In this document: in pieces, positions 58,836 through 64,000 of the stretch
How the letters are laid out: each line of letters starts with the position of its first letter
Position numbering within the stretch: position 1 is the first letter of the stretch
Origin: Membranipora membranacea
Taxonomy: Eukaryota; Bryozoa; Gymnolaemata; Cheilostomatida; Membraniporidae
Direction: 5' to 3'
DNA: 64,000 nucleotides
NCBI GenBank assembly: GCA_914767715.1
Contig: OU612067.1
Span: forward strand, 18,791,001-18,855,000
Notes under the pieces: generated by a model
Databases searched by the model: none
What the model was told of the DNA's origin: nothing
What the model saw: only the letters and a program-made list of their open reading frames with translations
Program-made: the position numbers and the translations under genes

Positions 58836-60378
58836 CTACACTTTGCTAGGTGTCACTGCGGTGTTAAATGACTCATTCCTTGGATTCGGGTCACACACGA
58901 GAAGGTGCTACAAAATATGATAGGATCTCTTCTTATAATATTTTCAGCAATGTTGATAAGATGCTTTATTTTCTGTTGTTATAGAAATTGGAAGGACATG
59001 CCTGTTTGAGTTTTCCGGAGTTGTGTATTCGTGACTTAAAAGGAGACAACTTCAAGTACGTGTGACAATCTGAGTTTTGGGCATGTGGATATAGAGAGGG
59101 TGGATAAAACACCAGGTGGAATGCTAACAGTGTTTCTACCCAAGTTTTAATGATGCAGTACCATGTGTCTGCTCCTTAAAATACTGATCCACAAGAGCCT
59201 ACTCGTCTCGTGTTCTCAGAAAAAGCAGTATATCTCAATTTGAACCGCTGAGAAATTTCAGCTCTTAGCTATTACATAAATCACGCTGAATTAAACTTAC
59301 CTCAGAGAATTTTTGTGACTTATAGTGGAACTCTGTAGGCATTGTGTGGTAGTTTGGTAGCCCTGAGCCATAATCTGATGCTGACGTCTTGTACATGGGA
59401 TTGTGTTCCTTTCTTCCAAACCCTTGCATCATATCTATAAATATGTGTCCAAAAAGAGTTGTTGAGTACAAGGGATACTTTCATATCTATATGTTTAATT
59501 GCAGGTTTCACGCAGATCCTGGAAATGCTCCAAAACTAGATGTTGAATCGGCACATACATGGCTCATTGTGTTTAATTTTGCCCGTAAAAGCAAAGATAA
59601 GGGGTAGCAACTTATCAATCAACATTTGCATCATCTGAACTCAATGTTTAAGTGAGAATGCTCCACTGATGTAGACTAAAGTTTAATCTCCTTGTCTGAC
59701 CAGTATAATTTTGTACCTTCTCCCAATCTTTGACTAGTAGACACCAATGAATCAAAGCATAATTTCATTGCATACACAACGCGGTGACCTTACTTTACCT
59801 TACTGCCTACTATAGTATGATAACTAGACTACTGACCTGAAGGGTTAGCATTAATACCGGGAGTATTCTGTACATCTACACCACAGGAGAAGACAACATT
59901 ACCTGGGAGGTAACATGAGCCTGCTGGCCTGCTTCCTGACTGCTGTAAAAGAAGAAACAAGTGTCTTACTGGTGGTAATGGGTGACTTAGACATGTCGCT
60001 GCTAGCCAAACTTACGGTGAGTTAGCCACAAACATCGGCAGTTTTTCCTTAAAAATTGTATCCGAAGTTGAAACAATTCAGATTTGTGGATTTAGTACCG
60101 GTTCCTTTTAATTGTCAGCATAGCGTGCATTAATCAATAGTTGTGTACAATGTGGAAGAAGGCATATAGCCCTACATGTATATACTGTACCTCGACACAG
60201 AACCGCAATATTGACCAGCCATTGTGACAAAAACCTCATCAAGGTTTGTTGGCGTGTTAGCGGAAACAGGTTGAAACCATATATGATATACATATATCCA
60301 CGGCAAAGCTCAATTGTATGTTATGGAATGTGCAGAGGAAATTTACTGAAAAGGTTAACTTACAGTATTTTGTGCCAT
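58836..60378 (-). CDS. PIERCE2: PIERCE2-like ciliary microtubule inner protein
   Basis: Four short exons on the minus strand (60378-60364, 59942-59837, 59434-59301, 58907-58836) join in consistent phase (0, 1, 0) and give 108 residues. All introns are GT-AG with strong donors (GTAAGT, GTCAGT, GTAAGT). Exon 1 encodes only MAQNT, in an AAGATGGC context that resembles a YY1/start element. Exon 2 has GNVVFSC, like GNPVFSC of PIERCE2. Exon 3 carries the family core: NPMYKTSASDYGSGLPNYHT, then MPTEFHYKSQKFSE. Exon 4 has HLLVCDPNPRNESFNTAVTP and ends SKV, like the short tail of PIERCE2 (LNT....S.V). PIERCE proteins sit inside doublet microtubules of motile cilia and help dock outer dynein arms (family knowledge). 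PIERCE1 has a longer tail, so PIERCE2 fits better. A minus-strand AATAAA lies at 58585-58580. Confidence 0.82.
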
Positions 60379-63300
60379 CTTGAGGAATGCTTGGTGATGA
60401 TTGGTATAGCTGTATGGGATCTGTACTGTCCACAGTATGAGTGATGTCACAGCACTGTAGGAGGTTCAAGCCGATGAGAAGGTAGCAATTACAACTGCTG
60501 GTTACAGTAGAATGATTGGTAAGATCTGGAATGTGCTGATGAGTCGAACTAAGAGGTGAGTGCTATCAGTATCACTCTAGTCTTTCTTTCTCCTTGACTG
60601 GATTTAGAGCAACCCTATTCCTGCTCCGAATTGGATAGGAAAGTCAGTAGTCCAAATAAATTACTGCTGAGGTGTAGAGGCAATTGGCAATGTTACTGGG
60701 TCTAAATTTTAAGCATGCAACCTCTCAACAAGATCTATGGATGTGCTTTTATGTCCAGCTGAGTGAAATATAGGTAGGAGTTCAAGGTTGTTTACCTGTT
60801 GCTAAGGAAAGGGAAGTGGTTGCTAAGATTGTGGGTTTATGGTATAAATATAAGAGAAGATAATTCTTAAAACATTTACATTTTTCGATGTCAATTCATT
60901 TTGCTGCAACTTTGATCGGCTAAATCTCATGTGTTTTATGACTTACATTTTTCAAAACAAAATCAGGACGAGTGTTCTTCACGTTTTCCTAGCTGAGTGA
61001 GCGAGACCTGCTAGGGACCTGGTTTTACAAATTGCTCACTCATTTCAATGATATATACAGGAGCAAAATATAAAAACAAAGAACGACAGAGCTATGATTT
61101 TGAGCGAAGTGATAGCGATAATTTAGCTTATTGCTTATTGTAATTGAAAGATACCAAGGCGAAAGTGCAGTATATGTATCAAATCAACTGATTGGGATAC
61201 GCCGCTGATAATGATGGAAGACATGAAATGATGTGCACTTGAGCCGATTGATTTTTTTTTAAAACATATTTTTTAATTTTTGTAGTTTTATATGATATAC
61301 ATGCCTAATATAATGTATATAACTTGATCGGTAGTATAAAATTGATGATATCATAAATATATAATCTGTCCATATATCAAACACCCGATTACTTTTTGTA
61401 GCCATTGATGGCTACAAATAATAGAGCTGTCGAGAACTAGGAGAGAAACTTAGAAACAATGGATGAGAGAAGAGGGCCAACTTACACGATTGATAATTCG
61501 AGAGCAAGGAACAGATCAGGGCAAGACCATGCAACCACAAGTCATAGGTAAGAGAGAGATGACATTCATCCACAATTTAAAACAATTAAAATCACCTAGC
61601 TTCTAAACTTCATCTGAACCTTATAGCAAATCTGAAATAGTTTACCACAGATTTTTCCAAATATAACCAATGTGAAATATTGTGACAGCTTTGCGAGGGG
61701 ACAACTACAATAATCTATTTCAAGTTTTCAAACTTATTTTATTTATTTGTCCTAATGTTCAAGAGAATGGGGTCTTTTCGAAGACTTCCGTCACTCTTTC
61801 GTTTCTTTTACTATCATGATGGATATGAATTAGACATGGCTCGATTACACCAAGGAGTTACAGCAATACGCTGTTACTCCTTTATTTCACCAAAGATGTT
61901 AAAACGTTGATTTCGCCCTTTATCGTTATCAACAATTTTGTCATTTTACATCCTCCTTGTTTATGTCAATTAAATACTTTACGATATTAAATTATGCCTT
62001 CCAGCAAATTATAATACTAGCTGCATAGAAATTCCCCTCATAGCAACCCATGCAATAACAAAAGAGTCCATTCATGAGTGTTATTTATCCCGACTACTGT
62101 ATTATTATACTGTAGACAAATGTGATATTGATTCTCAAGGGCCATGTTTCATCGCAATTTAGTTCTAGTGGGAATATCAATATTAGTAGTAACCTGCCAA
62201 ACATAGGTGTCATAATAATTATAGATTTGTATGAGAGAGCTACTAGTACTGTTGGCACTTGTGGGAGTGAGTGGTTAACTAGAGACTTATATTGCTCGTG
62301 TGCTGACTTGTATCTGGGAGCTGACCGTTAAACTCCCTCCAGCATTATCTGAAAATCACCATCTATAGATCTGGAACTGACCTGGCGGCCTGCAACTGTA
62401 AGTATTCATCATGCTTATGTTGCGGAGTCAAGAAGGCACTGGACTCCTTGGTTGAGTAGAGACTAAAATCTAGACAGTCATCAGCCACAATTCTAGCTGG
62501 CCTTAGAGCTGGGTTTTACAATTCTAAGATATAAATCAGAATAATATGTCAAGAAACTGAGGCATATTCTAGTTTTGTCTAACGAGAATCTCATCACATC
62601 TGTTATGAAGCAGTTACTACCACTGAGCAGTTCTGTATCTGTCTGAAGGAGTTTCTTGAGAAAGTCATCGATAAAATGATGTCATCATGTCTTAGACTCA
62701 GACCAAATTCTTCATCTGTATATCAATCGGTGATTCTAAATATTCAATACGATCAAAGTCTAGTTGTTCTTCCTTCCTTGAAAAATACTCGGATCTCTCA
62801 AATGAATACTTGTGAACAACATAAGCAGAGAGTAGTAAGAGCAGAAACAATGATGTGATCTACGTAGCAGCCAAATTCCGACAGCAAAGTTGTAACAATT
62901 ATCAGGGTTTATACTTGTCAGTGCCACACTGGTCACTTCTCTATGAATAATGTTTGTAATTGTGACAAACACATAGATGAAGTAGTGGGTAGAGAGTGAT
63001 TTGGCTAATCATTCTTGATGATTTAATACAAAATGGTCCTTTGCCGTTGGACATTTGGCTGAATATTGAGGTTTTTTATCAATTTATTTCTCTCACCCTA
63101 AAGGGGTAAATGTGTTGCTGTGTTGTGTTGCTTAGCTTATTTTATGGTGAATTAATATCAGCGAGCACCAATTTTTGCTAGCTAAGGTTGGAGTTCATAT
63201 AACATGATGCGGTAGACAAAAGTTTGCTAGCCATAAATATCGCTGCAGTTTCTTTATTGCACCGTAGTGCCTGGATGAATGGGCTTCAAGTAGAATGTAA

Positions 63301-64000
63301 CCTTATCCACACCAATGCCCTGTAAGCAGTGATAGGGAAGTGGAAACTTGACATGTTTTATTAATGATAAGAGTCACCTTGTCAGCTCGGCGAGTTTACA
63401 AAACCCATTCATCCTCAGCTGACATAATAATAGATAAAGTATCGTTCCTCATAAAAAAAAGTTCCACTCAACAGCGCTGTGTATTTAATGGGGTCAAATA
63501 GTTATTACGTGTACAGTAGACCTGCATTAGTAGGTTATGTTGTGGTTGTAATGGATCATTAACTCCAACCTGTGTGATTTTAATCATTCTAGTTAGTCGA
63601 GGAAAAGTGAGAGGAGGAAATTTGCATGAAAGTAAAGAGAAGACGATAGTATAAACATCTAATCTACAGTTAGACGCTTCAAGAAAGGTGAGGATAAACA
63701 GAGAAGCAAGTTTACATCTGATCAACTCACATCTCTATCATACCCACAGTCTAATAGTTCAGACTATCAGACTCAATTAGAGTCTGAGCTATCAGACTGT
63801 GGGTATATTGACACAGCACAGTGCTGCAAAACTCAGGATGAGGTTCATTCTGAGTTTTGCGGCACTGTGTTGTGTCAAATAAACTTTCCAGATTAAATAT
63901 GGTTTGATATATTAAGAGATTGATGGTAAAGTGTTCGGTATGTGTCTGAAAATTAAGTCTAAGGCTTGTGTTGAATAAGGTCCAAAGACAGACATTCAAT
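60379..64000. other. Right-end region, no supported gene
   Basis: AT-rich DNA with a diverged copy of the 41481 MITE near 60990-61155, a CCAAGGAGT palindrome at about 61851-61880 and two adjacent hairpins at 63741-63876. Possible splice signals near 61548, 62370 and 62402 do not add up to a recognisable protein. Confidence 0.45.
63741..63876. repeat. Two adjacent long hairpins
   Basis: The first spans 63741-63807: arms of 26 bases, ATACCCACAGTCTAATAGTT at the start and its inverted copy at the end, two mismatches. The second spans 63811-63876: 32-base arms beginning GACACAGCACAGTGCTGCAA, three mismatches, 3-base loop. Three bases separate them. They may be one compound foldback element or two small-RNA-like hairpins. 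Confidence 0.85.

Noticed and set aside
59933-59987. ATG at about 59987 on the minus strand as the PIERCE2 start
   Set aside because: It would need a 27-base intron and does not join in the frame of the GNVVFSC exon; the ATG at 60378 does.
61505-62858. Possible small gene from exon-like pieces (ATG near 61531, donor at 61549, a 29-nt piece ending 62399, then a frame from 62695)
   Set aside because: The pieces can be joined in phase, but the product matches nothing I know and such short pieces arise by chance; there is no independent support.
1-64000. CRISPR arrays, operons or bacterial elements
   Set aside because: Spliced genes, SR protein, nucleoporin and MBD show this is animal nuclear DNA; the only regular array is the 11-bp minisatellite, which has no spacers.

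Overview
This window is genomic DNA from an animal, most likely an early-branching invertebrate (a sponge is my guess, but the sequence does not settle it). The base composition is AT-rich. Genes are split by GT-AG introns of about 0.3-4 kb, with AATAAA signals and dispersed LINE, SINE-like and MITE-like repeats. The conserved genes (an MBD2/3 methyl-CpG-binding protein, SRSF2, NUP42, TBC1D25 and a ciliary PIERCE protein) are typical metazoan single-copy genes. I assembled gene models by hand from splice sites and reading phase. Every multi-exon model below stays in frame from start to stop, except that 5' exons may be missing from NUP42.

Left part (1.5-29 kb): a cluster of four SLC16/MCT-like major facilitator transporter genes, one on + (1579-4571) and three on - (6154-11051, 11896-14332, 26648-28913). 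All four have three coding exons, a 144-nt middle exon and both introns in phase 1, so they descend from one gene by duplication. The third and fourth are very similar in exon 1 and much of exon 3. Between them lies a small secreted-protein gene (19541-25472, +). It encodes a signal peptide and two copies of a domain of about 107 residues, each copy encoded by an exon pair. Its first intron carries a 5'-truncated non-LTR retrotransposon (20140-22565) with an unbroken reverse transcriptase frame.

Middle part (31.9-48.7 kb): an SR splicing factor of the SRSF2 type (+), an FG-nucleoporin with a NUP42-type C-terminal motif (-), and an eight-exon MBD2/3 gene (+). The MBD2/3 gene keeps its DNA-contact residues and ends in a long acidic tail.

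Right part (52.5-64 kb): TBC1D25, a Rab GTPase-activating protein (+, seven coding exons), converges on a PIERCE2-like microtubule inner protein gene (-). The PIERCE2-like gene is made of four very short coding exons (15, 106, 134 and 72 nt) and is easily missed. No gene was supported from about 60.4 kb to the end.

The introns and intergenic DNA hold several small inverted-repeat elements: near-perfect foldbacks, palindromic elements with shared ends, an 11-bp minisatellite interrupted at its end by a palindromic insertion, and tRNA-like (SINE) modules. Functional links among neighbouring genes are weak, as expected for an animal genome. The transporter cluster is the only clear family grouping. 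I did not find a previously undescribed multi-gene system. The best candidate for novelty is the two-repeat secreted protein.
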